Source: an uncultured bacterium
GTDB taxonomy: Bacteria; Bacteroidota; Bacteroidia; CAILMK01
Direction: 5' to 3'
Assembly: GCA_903829945.1 (NCBI GenBank)
Contig: CAIKRV010000040.1
Coordinates: forward strand, 1 to 44,005
DNA: 44,005 nucleotides
Below, one piece after another: positions 24,770-32,889 of the stretch. Numbering within the stretch: position 1 is the first letter of the stretch; each line of letters begins with the position of its first letter. Below the pieces are notes generated by a model. It worked only from the letters and a program-made list of their open reading frames with translations, was not told where the DNA came from and did not search any database. Position numbers and translations under genes: made by a program.

Positions 24770-26716
24770 ATGCTGAAAGTAACTGTCCTATTTTTAAGTT
24801 TATTGATGCTACTTAGTTCTGCACAATTGCATGGACAGGATTCGAGTGCTATATGTAAATATCCGCTATCACAGCTTAAAAATTTACAATTAAGGCAACA
24901 GGCTTCTAATAAAGCCTTGGCTCGCGAATTTAATTATGATGTAAAATATTACAAAACCAATTGGTATATAGACCCTTCTCAGGATTCCATCCGTGGTTCG
25001 GTACTGACGGTATTTAAAGTGGTGGATCCATATTTTAGCGTTATTGCTTTTGATATGGATACTGCCTTGCATGTGGATTCAATTATATACCACGGGGCAC
25101 CATTATTTAATTACTCCTTCCCTAATTATGGGCCAATTCATATTACTTTTCCGATGGCTCCTTTAAAAAATACCCTTGATAGTATCGCTATATTTTATCA
25201 TGGCCAACCAAATAAAGCGCATCGTGGATTTGTACAAGATTATCATAATAATATACCGATTATTTGGTCACTTTCTGAACCATATTACGCCAATGATTGG
25301 TGGCCTTGTAAGCAAGACCTGGATGATAAAGCAGATTCCGTTGATATTACCATTACCGTTCCTCAATATTGCAAGGCAGCCAGTAATGGTAAATTACTTT
25401 CTGTCACTAAAAAAGATACTTTTTCTGTCTATCATTGGCATCATAATTATCCGATAACCCCATATTTAGTAGGGATTTCTGTAACCAAATACAATGAATT
25501 TTCTGATTATTTACCTTTGGAAAATAACGATAGTATGTTGGTACTAAACTATGTATTTCCGGAAAGCGAAACAGAATGGCATAATAATGAATGGGGCCTG
25601 ATACCTGCTTTGCAAACCTATGGTAAATTATTTGGCCGATATCCTTTTTGGAAAGAAAAATACGGTAATGCACAATTTACTTTCAGAGGTGGGCAGGAAC
25701 ATCAAACCATGAGTTTTGTATTACATATCGGCTTTGGATTAATGGTCCATGAAATGGCGCATCAATGGTTTGGTGATAAAGTAACGTGTCATTCCTGGCA
25801 GGACATATGGTTAAATGAAGGATTTGCCACCTATTGTGAAGTTTTATCTACTGAAAATATTCTTAGTCACGAATTATATTTAATGGTAAAGCATAGCAAA
25901 TTGCTGGGCGGCTTTTACCTGCCTGACCAAAGTGTAAGCGTGGATGACACCACTTCCGTCAGTAGAATTTTCAGTTCGCCTACCACTTATGATAAGGCCA
26001 GTATGGTATTGCATATGCTTAGGAAAAAACTTGGAGATGAAATATTTTTTAAAAGCATTCAAGAATATTTAAATGATTCCTTATTGGCCTATTCCTTTGC
26101 ACAGACCATAGATTTAAGAAGACATTTTGAACAGAATGCAGGTTACAGTTTATCCAAATATTTCGATGATTGGATTTATAAAAAGGGATATCCGTATTAT
26201 AAAATAAATTACCAACAAGATGCGGCATTAAATTTACATATTGATTTTACTGAAACGCCCTACGACCCAAGTGTAACACATTACGAAATACCGCCAATGC
26301 CCTTGCGGGTTTGGAGCAATGGTGTGGCTACGGATTATAAATTAAATGTGGATAGTGCTACCAAAAAAATTATATTACCATTGCCGGGCGCTATTGATTC
26401 CTTAAAAATAGATGCTGAAGAAGATATTTTATTTAAGTATGAACTACATCATCTGGATAGTGGAATGACAGGTAAAGTATATCTGTCACCGAATCCGGCC
26501 AGCACTTATATTACTTTATTTATTAATGATATAAATCTTAGAAGCGAAGGCAATTATTCCATAACGGATGCCACAGGCAGAAATATTTTAAGTGGAAATT
26601 ATTCCCATGCTTCCGAATTAAAAATCAATATTCAAAACTTGAGCAACGGCGTATATATTTTTAATATGCATTCCGGAACCTATACGCTGACAAAGAAATT
26701 TGTAAAGGGTTTATAA
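24770..26716 (+). CDS. M1-family zinc metallopeptidase secreted by T9SS
   Basis: Exported aminopeptidase-like enzyme, about 648 residues from ATG 24770 (the TTG at 24761 would spoil the signal peptide). The signal peptide MLKVTVLFLSLLMLLSSAQLHGQ is followed by the N-terminal beta domain. The catalytic region has GGQEHQTMSF (exopeptidase motif, where GGMEH or GAMEN is usual) and HEMAHQW with H327, H331 and the third zinc ligand E350 in NEGFA, the exact HExxH-18-E spacing. The last 80 residues, from VYLSPNPAS through YSITDATGRNIL and LSNGVYIFNM to TKKFVKGL, are a T9SS sorting domain, so the enzyme is secreted or attached to the cell surface. Likely role: peptide scavenging. Confidence 0.93.
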   Translation: MLKVTVLFLSLLMLLSSAQLHGQDSSAICKYPLSQLKNLQLRQQASNKALAREFNYDVKYYKTNWYIDPSQDSIRGSVLTVFKVVDPYFSVIAFDMDTALHVDSIIYHGAPLFNYSFPNYGPIHITFPMAPLKNTLDSIAIFYHGQPNKAHRGFVQDYHNNIPIIWSLSEPYYANDWWPCKQDLDDKADSVDITITVPQYCKAASNGKLLSVTKKDTFSVYHWHHNYPITPYLVGISVTKYNEFSDYLPLENNDSMLVLNYVFPESETEWHNNEWGLIPALQTYGKLFGRYPFWKEKYGNAQFTFRGGQEHQTMSFVLHIGFGLMVHEMAHQWFGDKVTCHSWQDIWLNEGFATYCEVLSTENILSHELYLMVKHSKLLGGFYLPDQSVSVDDTTSVSRIFSSPTTYDKASMVLHMLRKKLGDEIFFKSIQEYLNDSLLAYSFAQTIDLRRHFEQNAGYSLSKYFDDWIYKKGYPYYKINYQQDAALNLHIDFTETPYDPSVTHYEIPPMPLRVWSNGVATDYKLNVDSATKKIILPLPGAIDSLKIDAEEDILFKYELHHLDSGMTGKVYLSPNPASTYITLFINDINLRSEGNYSITDATGRNILSGNYSHASELKINIQNLSNGVYIFNMHSGTYTLTKKFVKGL

Positions 26717-26725
26717 TTTAAAAAA

Positions 26726-26929
26726 ATGAATTGGAAAATACTACTGGGAACCTTATTGATTTTTATATCCTTTAAAGCATTTCTGAATGCTTTTATAGAA
26801 TTTGAAAGCAATAAAGGTGAATTAATATTTCCCTATATGGCCTGCTTTGCCAGCCTACTGATTTTTATAGCAGGAATACTATTTATTATATTCGGCATTA
26901 AGGCAAGAAAGCAGTCAAAAAAAAGTTAA
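26726..26929 (+). CDS. Small two-span membrane protein
   Basis: A 67-residue protein I do not recognise. It has two hydrophobic segments (about 5-22 and 36-58) and a basic C-terminus (KARKQSKKS), predicting both ends in the cytosol. It starts 9 bases after the M1 peptidase stop and is probably co-transcribed with it. Its stop is only 3 bases from the end of the convergent enoyl-CoA hydratase gene. Confidence 0.6.
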   Translation: MNWKILLGTLLIFISFKAFLNAFIEFESNKGELIFPYMACFASLLIFIAGILFIIFGIKARKQSKKS

Positions 26930-26932
26930 GAA

Positions 26933-27706
26933 TTACTTACCCTTAAATTCAGGTGTTCTTTTTTCAATAAAAGCAGCCATACCTTCCTTCTGGTCTTCGG
27001 AAGCAAATAGCATATAAAAGTTTTTACGTTCAAAAAACAATCCCTCTTGCAAAGGCATTTCAAATGCTTTATTAACACTTTCCTTAGCCATTTGAACGGC
27101 GATAGGAGATTTATCAGCAATATCCTTTGCCAATTTCAAGGCCTCCATTAAATACAACTCTTCAGGCACTACCCTATTAACTAAGCCGTATTTTAGTGCT
27201 TCCTCCGCGGAAATAAAATTGCCGGTCAAAACCATTTCCATGGCCCTGGCTTTGCCCACGGCGCGGGTTAAGCGTTGGGTACCGCCGGCGCCCGGCATTA
27301 CGCCAATTTTAATTTCAGGCTGTCCAAATTTAGCCGATTCAGAAGCTACAATCATATCACAAATCATGGCCAATTCGCAACCGCCACCCAAAGCGAACCC
27401 CGATACGGCTGCAATAATAGGCTTCTTTGTTTTTCGTATTTGATCCCAAGTAGAAAATTGATCAATTTTAAGCATATCAATAGCTGAGCGCCCGCTCATT
27501 TGCTTGATGTCCGCACCGGCGGCAAATGCTCGTTCATTGCCGGTTAGTATAATTACTCGAACTTCATCGTCTTCATCTAAAGCTTTAAGTGAATCCCTCA
27601 ATTCATTCATTAACTGAAGGTTTAATGCATTTAATTCTTTTGGGCGATTTAAACGAACCAAGGCAATGTGCTTGGCATAATTTGGTTCTACAAGTATAAA
27701 TTCCAT
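26933..27706 (-). CDS. Enoyl-CoA hydratase/isomerase family protein
   Basis: Crotonase-fold enzyme of 257 residues, probably short-chain enoyl-CoA hydratase of beta-oxidation or amino-acid degradation. AFAAGADIKQM supplies the oxyanion-hole backbone. The two catalytic glutamates are E111 in GGGCELAM and E131 in FGQPEIKIGVMPGAGGTQRL, 20 residues apart as in true hydratases. The C-terminus EGMAAFIEKRTPEFKGK is typical. It follows rimM by 35 bases on the same strand, in the place often taken by trmD, and may be transcribed with rpsP-rimM. The precise substrate is not readable. Confidence 0.9.
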   Translation of the reverse strand: MEFILVEPNYAKHIALVRLNRPKELNALNLQLMNELRDSLKALDEDDEVRVIILTGNERAFAAGADIKQMSGRSAIDMLKIDQFSTWDQIRKTKKPIIAAVSGFALGGGCELAMICDMIVASESAKFGQPEIKIGVMPGAGGTQRLTRAVGKARAMEMVLTGNFISAEEALKYGLVNRVVPEELYLMEALKLAKDIADKSPIAVQMAKESVNKAFEMPLQEGLFFERKNFYMLFASEDQKEGMAAFIEKRTPEFKGK

Positions 27707-27741
27707 AAATTTAAGTAATCGCTATATTATTTAATGAGAGA

Positions 27742-28281
27742 TTAATTGATTTCCATTAATCCTTGGGGCAAATCTACAATGAGAATTTTTTCATCGGTCA
27801 GGACATCCAAAATAATATTTTCATGAATGGGAATGAGATAGGTTTTATTTTGATAACTCACCTCCAATAAGGGCTGTATGGCTTGATCAATCATTGCCTC
27901 CACGATACCCAGAGACTGCCCATGTTCATCTCTGATTTCAAAACCTTCAAACTCAGATGAATTCATAAGAATCCTTTTTAACAATTTGGACGGGATATCT
28001 TTTTTAGAGATGAAAACATTCCGGTTCCTTAAATTTTCAGCGGATATATCTGAATTAACATCCGCAAATTTGATGAGGGCTGCGGTATCATTGAGCCATT
28101 GTACGGATTCAATGTAGAAAGGTACAGGCTTACTCATAAATTCTATGAATAAGAATTTCTTAGGACGGATTACTTGATCCAATCCATTAAATAAAATAGC
28201 TACCTTGACGGAGCCAAGGTAGCTATGTGGTTTTATAATCTCACCTAAGTGGAGGCTATCATCAAGCGACCACAACGGCAT
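27742..28281 (-). CDS. rimM: Ribosome maturation factor RimM
   Basis: A 179-residue protein needed for 30S assembly; it binds ribosomal protein S19. The N-terminal beta-barrel includes LHLGEIIKPHSYLGSVKVAIL, and the C-terminal PRC-barrel has FEGFEIRDEHGQSLGIVEAMID, PLLEVSYQNKTYLIPIHENII and the closing ILIVDLPQGLMEIN, all characteristic. The start at 28281 lies 3 bases past the rpsP stop, so translation is probably coupled. Bacterial operons usually continue with trmD; here a hydratase follows. Confidence 0.93.
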   Translation of the reverse strand: MPLWSLDDSLHLGEIIKPHSYLGSVKVAILFNGLDQVIRPKKFLFIEFMSKPVPFYIESVQWLNDTAALIKFADVNSDISAENLRNRNVFISKKDIPSKLLKRILMNSSEFEGFEIRDEHGQSLGIVEAMIDQAIQPLLEVSYQNKTYLIPIHENIILDVLTDEKILIVDLPQGLMEIN

Positions 28282-28283
28282 AA

Positions 28284-28826
28284 TTAATCGTTGTTATTTT
28301 CTTCAGTTGCTTCAGCAGTAGCTTCGGCACCATCTTCAGCTGTAGCCGCTGCAGCTTCAGCAGCAAGTGCTGATTTTTTAGCAAGAATATCTTGAGAACG
28401 CTTGTGCGCCACTGCTGCTTCTGCTTCCATACGGGAACGCATACTTGCATCAGCATCTTTAGCAAGCTTAGATACCTTTTCATCAATTTTATTGGCTTTT
28501 CCTTCCAACCATTCAGCATATTTTTTATCGGCTTCATCTTGGTTGAACGCACCTTTTTTGATGCCTCGTGCCAAATGTTTACGATAAAGTACGCCTTTGT
28601 AAGAAAGGATTGCACGCATTGTGTCGGTAGGCTGTGCGCCTTTTTCTACCCATGACAACGCTTTCTCTGTATCCAAATCAATGGTTGCAGGATTCGTGTT
28701 CGGGTTGTAGGATCCAATTCTCTCGATAAATTTGCCATCACGTGGCGAACGAGAATCCGCTACTACGATATGGTAGTACGGTTGTTTTGCGCGACCATGG
28801 CGCTGAAGTCTAATTTTTACTGCCAT
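28284..28826 (-). CDS. rpsP: Ribosomal protein bS16 with C-terminal extension
   Basis: Small-subunit ribosomal protein. Residues 1-80 are the conserved core: MAVKIRLQRHGRAKQPYYHIVVADSRSPRDGKFIERIGSYNP in order, then IDLDTEKALSWVEKGAQPTDT. The full length of 180 is about twice that of the E. coli protein. The additional part (about 85-180) is helical, Lys/Glu/Ala-rich and ends in a low-complexity acidic tail (AAAATAEDGAEATAEATEENNND). Extended bS16 is known in Bacteroidota. It is first in the rpsP-rimM unit. Confidence 0.96.
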   Translation of the reverse strand: MAVKIRLQRHGRAKQPYYHIVVADSRSPRDGKFIERIGSYNPNTNPATIDLDTEKALSWVEKGAQPTDTMRAILSYKGVLYRKHLARGIKKGAFNQDEADKKYAEWLEGKANKIDEKVSKLAKDADASMRSRMEAEAAVAHKRSQDILAKKSALAAEAAAATAEDGAEATAEATEENNND

Positions 28827-28873
28827 TTTTTAAATATTTAAGACCTATCAAAGGTCAATATTTTTTGTGAGTG

Positions 28874-28881
28874 CAAAGGTA
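28874..28881 (-). promoter_or_regulatory. -7 element of the rpsP-rimM promoter
   Basis: The minus strand reads TACCTTTG, an exact TAnnTTTG match, 47 bases upstream of the rpsP ATG at 28826. It is the best candidate in this interval. Confidence 0.55.
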
Positions 28882-28968
28882 GGCAAAATTTATCATTTTA
28901 TATGGTTATGCTGATCTTTTATCCTTGATGCCCTTCCAACTATACTTATGTGCTTAAAACTTTTGCAA

Positions 28969-28996
28969 GGCCTGAAGCATCATTATGATTCAGGTC
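28969..28996. repeat. Inverted repeat between rpsP and dinB
   Basis: GGCCTGAAGCAT (28969-28980) pairs with ATGATTCAGGTC (28985-28996), 10 of 12 positions, around the loop CATT. It is between divergent genes and has no strong T-run, so it is more likely a regulator site or structured leader than a terminator. The rest of 28827-29126 holds only the two promoter candidates. Confidence 0.4.
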
Positions 28997-29102
28997 ATGA
29001 TTATTTTATATACTTGTTTATCAATGATTAATACCTGAAATATACACCTCAAAGGTTCAAAATATTAAGGAAAATAAAGAAATAAAAATGACAAATATTT
29101 TG

Positions 29103-29110
29103 TACATTTG
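29103..29110 (+). promoter_or_regulatory. -7 element of dinB
   Basis: TACATTTG exactly matches TAnnTTTG and ends 16 bases before the dinB ATG. No LexA-type box could be recognised. Confidence 0.5.
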
Positions 29111-29126
29111 AGCATTATTTTGTCAC

Positions 29127-30338
29127 ATGAGCAAAGAATCTTCATTTTTACATATTGATTTAGACACTTTTTTTGTTTCGGTAGAACGATTGAAAGAGCC
29201 CAAACTGATCGGCAAACCGGTTATTGTAGGAGGAAAAAGTAATCGAGGGGTGGTAGCAGCATGTTCTTACGAAGCCCGAAAATTTGGAGTACATTCAGCC
29301 ATGCCGATTACCCTGGCGCGACGGCTATGTCCGAATGGTATTTATATTTCCGGGGATATGGATGCGTATAGTCAGTACAGCAATATGGTTACTGAAATCA
29401 TCGCAGAACGAGCGCCATTGTTTGAGAAAGCCTCCATAGATGAGTTTTATTTGGATGTGAGTGGTATGGATCGTTTTTTCGGCACACAGAAATGGGCCTG
29501 GGAATTGAGAGAAACCATAAAAAAAGAAACCGGACTACCGCTATCTGCCGGATTATCCATTAATAAAACTGTTTGCAAAATAGCCACCGGAGAAGCGAAG
29601 CCGGACAATAAACTATTTATACCGGAAGTAGCAGTAAAGCCTTTTTTACAACCATTAGCCGTAGGTAAAATGCCTATGATCGGACAAAAAACGGAGCATC
29701 TGCTCAAAGACCTTGGCATTACCACCATTGGCATGCTGATGGATTTTCCTGCCAAGGTTTTAATTCGTCTTTTCGGAGAAAATGGCCTGACCATGTGGAA
29801 GCGTGCCAATGGCATAGATACCTCGCAGATTATTCCCTATTCCGAAGCTAAAAGTATGAGTACGGAACGAACTTTTGGGGAAGATACCTCTGACCTGAAG
29901 TACTTACGTTCCATTTTTACGGCCATGACCGAACAGCTTGGATATGATATGCGCAAGGACAATAAAATGACCGGATGCGTAAGTATAAAAATCCGCTATT
30001 CCGATTTTGAAACCACTTCGCATCAGCAAAGAATCAGCTATACCAATAGAGATGATATTTTAATAAATACCGTATTGGAGCTTTTTAAAAAATCTTATGA
30101 ACGTAGAGTGCTTATACGTTTGATCGGGGTTCGTTTTACTCATTTAATACATGCCAATTATCAATTGCAACTTTTTGATGCTTCCGAAAAGAATGTACAC
30201 TTAATGTTTGCGATGGATAAAATAAAAAATAAATACGGCGCTGATAAAGTATCCAGAGCCAATGGCTTATTTACACTGCATGTACCGGGAAAAAGTTTGA
30301 TGCTTAAAGGTCCGAATAAAAATAAAGGTAGAAAATAG
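29127..30338 (+). CDS. dinB: DNA polymerase IV (Y-family translesion polymerase)
   Basis: Error-prone DNA polymerase of 403 residues. Catalytic acids are D11 in FLHIDLDTFFVSVE and D105-E106 in ASIDEFYLDVSG. The palm/finger motifs SYEARKFGVHSAMP, the thumb helix-hairpin-helix (VGKMPMIGQKTEHLLKDLGITTIGMLM) and the little finger (KSMSTERTFGEDTSD) are present. The C-terminal region ends with a basic tail (KSLMLKGPNKNKGRK). QLQLFDASEKN near residue 350 looks like a sliding-clamp-binding peptide (QLxLF). Monocistronic, convergent with the small gene at 30348. Confidence 0.96.
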   Translation: MSKESSFLHIDLDTFFVSVERLKEPKLIGKPVIVGGKSNRGVVAACSYEARKFGVHSAMPITLARRLCPNGIYISGDMDAYSQYSNMVTEIIAERAPLFEKASIDEFYLDVSGMDRFFGTQKWAWELRETIKKETGLPLSAGLSINKTVCKIATGEAKPDNKLFIPEVAVKPFLQPLAVGKMPMIGQKTEHLLKDLGITTIGMLMDFPAKVLIRLFGENGLTMWKRANGIDTSQIIPYSEAKSMSTERTFGEDTSDLKYLRSIFTAMTEQLGYDMRKDNKMTGCVSIKIRYSDFETTSHQQRISYTNRDDILINTVLELFKKSYERRVLIRLIGVRFTHLIHANYQLQLFDASEKNVHLMFAMDKIKNKYGADKVSRANGLFTLHVPGKSLMLKGPNKNKGRK

Positions 30339-30347
30339 TGCTAAAAA

Positions 30348-30887
30348 CTATTTAACTTCAATTTTAATTTTATCCGTATCATCCGGAGTAGCGGATGGCC
30401 CATCTCCTCCCATATCAATCAAAGGTTCAAGTTTTTTACTGACAATACTGAAAACAAAAATTTCAGCACCTTCCTTTACATATACAATACTGATATTGGA
30501 GTTTTTGTTTTGCCATTGCTTTTTAAACTTATTATTTTCCGCAATGGTTGAATCCCTACTTGGACCATACGCTTTAGTTAAGGAATCGCTCAATTTTAAA
30601 TACGCTTGATGAATTTTATCCTTCATGGCGCCGGCATCTTTAGGAATATACACTGCCGAAGCAAACTGACTATCGGCAAAGATATAACCTAACTGCATAG
30701 GAACGCCAAAAAGGTCCTTGCCATACACATATACGTTCTTATCTGAGGAATCATCAGGAGCTCTGCCCTCTTTTTTAATAATTTGAGAAGGACGATCACC
30801 CCATTTTAAACCCTGAAAATCAGAATCATCCTTCGGTGTACAACGACACAAAAGAGCAATGGTCAGAAAGAAAACGAAATATTTCAT
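30348..30887 (-). CDS. Hypothetical exported protein, possible lipoprotein
   Basis: A 179-residue protein of unknown family. The N-terminus MKYFVFFLTIALLCRC is export-like; Cys14 and Cys16 could be acylated but neither fits the lipobox well. The mature part begins DFQGLKWGDRPSQIIKKEG, the opening pattern of small periplasmic proteins that carry a DUF-like GLxWGDxxxxI motif. It ends in an acidic DDTDKIKIEV tail. It is convergent with dinB, with 9 bases between them, and divergent from folC. Confidence 0.55.
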   Translation of the reverse strand: MKYFVFFLTIALLCRCTPKDDSDFQGLKWGDRPSQIIKKEGRAPDDSSDKNVYVYGKDLFGVPMQLGYIFADSQFASAVYIPKDAGAMKDKIHQAYLKLSDSLTKAYGPSRDSTIAENNKFKKQWQNKNSNISIVYVKEGAEIFVFSIVSKKLEPLIDMGGDGPSATPDDTDKIKIEVK

Positions 30888-30944
30888 TATGCAATTTTAC
30901 GAATTTATTTATTTCAATTGCATCTTTGCACAACACTTTTATAA

Positions 30945-32264
30945 ATGATGAACTATACTGAAACCATTTCATATATGTACGATAAGCTGCCTATGTTCAC
31001 GCGCATTGGAGAGGCAGCCATCAAAAAAGACCTGACCAATACCTTAGCCCTTTGCCAAGCTTTAGGACAACCTCAGGAAGCATTTAAAACCATACATATT
31101 GCCGGCACCAATGGTAAAGGTTCTGTAAGTCATTTATTGGCCTCCATACTGCAAAGCACCGGATTAAAAGTAGGCCTATACACCTCCCCTCATTTATTGG
31201 ATTTCAGAGAACGAATGCGGGTCAATGGCCAAGTCATCCCGGAAAGCTCGGTTATAAAATTTATAGCGGAAAACCAAACGAATATAGAAAACATAGCACC
31301 TTCTTTTTTTGAACTGACGGTAGCTATGGCCTTTGATTTTTTCAGAAATGAAAAAGTAGATATTGCCGTTATAGAAACAGGTTTGGGAGGACGACTGGAC
31401 TCTACCAATATTATTTTGCCTGAATTATCCATTATCACCAATATTTCATTTGACCATCAAAATTTATTGGGCAATACCCTACCCGAAATAGCCTTTGAAA
31501 AAGCAGGCATTATAAAAGAAGGGATTCCGGTAGTGATAGGAAAATCCTCCCCGGAAACAGCTCCGGTATTTATTGAAAAAGCCAAAGCATGCCATAGCAA
31601 TATCACATTTGCAGAACCAAGCTTCCCTGTAATTAATTATAATTATCAGGAGGGTATGCTGCATATTAATTATCAAAACGGAGATGAGCAAATTCATATA
31701 AGCTCCGTATTGGCCGGTTTATATCAAATTGAAAATATAGCTACCGTCTTAACTGCCGTAAAACAATTAAACGCCATCAATATTCCCATCAGTGATGCGG
31801 CGACCATCGAGGGCATTAAAGAAGTTAAAAAAAATACGGGTTTTTTAGGACGCTGGGAAATTATTAGGCAAAATCCACTTATTATTTGTGATGTAGCCCA
31901 TAATGAAGCCGGACTGAAAGCCATTTTTGATCAATTAAAATCAATTCCTCATGCTCATTTACATTTTGTTTATGGCATGGTAAAAGATAAAGATATTGAA
32001 AAAGCTTTGCAACTATTACCGAGGGAAGCAACATACTATTTTACCCAACCCCAACTCCCCAGGGCATTGGATTATTTATCATTGCATGAATATGCAACAA
32101 ACAAAGGTTTGCAGGGGAATGCCTATCCCAATATAGCCGAAGCATGCGCCGCAGCCCTGGTCCGGCAAAAACCTGATAATATATTATTGATCTCCGGAAG
32201 TATATTTGTGGTTGCCGAAGCATTGGAATATTTTCAAAATATGAAAATGTATCAAACCAACTAA
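30945..32264 (+). CDS. folC: Folylpolyglutamate/dihydrofolate synthase
   Basis: ATP-dependent ligase that makes dihydrofolate and adds glutamates to folates. The 439 residues have the P-loop HIAGTNGKGSVSH (K58), TSPHLLDFRERMRVNG, the Mg-binding AVIETGLGGRLDSTN and ITNISFDHQNLLGNTLPEIAFEKAGIIK. C-terminal domain marks are FLGRWEIIRQNPLIICDVAHNEAG and ILLISGSIFVVAEAL. Two adjacent ATG codons begin the gene (30945 and 30948). It is followed by the YigZ-family gene after one base, so the two are co-translated. Confidence 0.95.
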   Translation: MMNYTETISYMYDKLPMFTRIGEAAIKKDLTNTLALCQALGQPQEAFKTIHIAGTNGKGSVSHLLASILQSTGLKVGLYTSPHLLDFRERMRVNGQVIPESSVIKFIAENQTNIENIAPSFFELTVAMAFDFFRNEKVDIAVIETGLGGRLDSTNIILPELSIITNISFDHQNLLGNTLPEIAFEKAGIIKEGIPVVIGKSSPETAPVFIEKAKACHSNITFAEPSFPVINYNYQEGMLHINYQNGDEQIHISSVLAGLYQIENIATVLTAVKQLNAINIPISDAATIEGIKEVKKNTGFLGRWEIIRQNPLIICDVAHNEAGLKAIFDQLKSIPHAHLHFVYGMVKDKDIEKALQLLPREATYYFTQPQLPRALDYLSLHEYATNKGLQGNAYPNIAEACAAALVRQKPDNILLISGSIFVVAEALEYFQNMKMYQTN

Positions 32265-32265
32265 T

Positions 32266-32889
32266 ATGTCTTTTTTAAGCATTGCTACACCTGAAACCGC
32301 AGAGTTTTCCGAGAAAAAAAGCAAATTCATAGCGTATGCTTTACCTATACAAAGCGAGCAGGAAGTAAAGCCCATTATTGAAAAACTACATCAGGAACAT
32401 CCACAAGCAAGACATATATGTTATGCCTTTCGCTTGGGGGCCAAGAAAGATATTTGGAAGGCCAATGATGACGGTGAGCCCTCTAATTCCGCAGGCCAGC
32501 CCATTCTTGGGCAAATTAAAAGTTATGATTTGACCAATATAATAGTTTTGGTGGTTCGCTATTTTGGTGGCGTAAAATTAGGGGTAGGCGGATTGATGAA
32601 TGCCTATAAGGAGGCTGCGCATTTAGCCTTAAGTCAGGCGGAAAATATAGAGGATTTTGAGAAAGAAAGCTTAATTTTTGAAGTCCCCCTTTCCTCGGTT
32701 GACCATGCCCGATACCTTTTAAAAAGAGAAGGTGTGAAAGATTATACTGAAGAATTTGGCCTCCAATGTATATTTAAAGTATTGGTTTCCAAAGAAAATT
32801 TTAGTAACTTTGTTAAAGCACTTGATGCTTTACCTGAAAAACACATTGCCACCCATGAAAAGAATAACCCTACTTTTCCTCTTTCTTAG
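32266..32889 (+). CDS. YigZ/IMPACT family protein
   Basis: A 207-residue cytosolic protein of the UPF0029/IMPACT family. The N-terminal domain carries the family signatures FSEKKSKFIAYALPI, ARHICYAFRLG, DDGEPSNSAGQPILGQI and VVRYFGGVKLGVGGLMNAYKEAA; a C-terminal ferredoxin-like domain follows. Bacterial members have been linked to protein or translation regulation but have no firm reaction. It starts one base after the folC stop, and its 3' end overlaps the start of the metalloprotease gene by 35 bases in another frame. Confidence 0.9.
   Translation: MSFLSIATPETAEFSEKKSKFIAYALPIQSEQEVKPIIEKLHQEHPQARHICYAFRLGAKKDIWKANDDGEPSNSAGQPILGQIKSYDLTNIIVLVVRYFGGVKLGVGGLMNAYKEAAHLALSQAENIEDFEKESLIFEVPLSSVDHARYLLKREGVKDYTEEFGLQCIFKVLVSKENFSNFVKALDALPEKHIATHEKNNPTFPLS

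Noticed and set aside
30324-30358. Terminator between dinB and the convergent gene
   Set aside because: AAATAGT pairs with ACTATTT but the stem is A/T-rich and weak, with no clear T-run, so I did not list it.
32756-32854. Longer N-terminus for the secreted protease
   Set aside because: It lies inside the YigZ-family gene and would put 33 residues before an obvious signal peptide.
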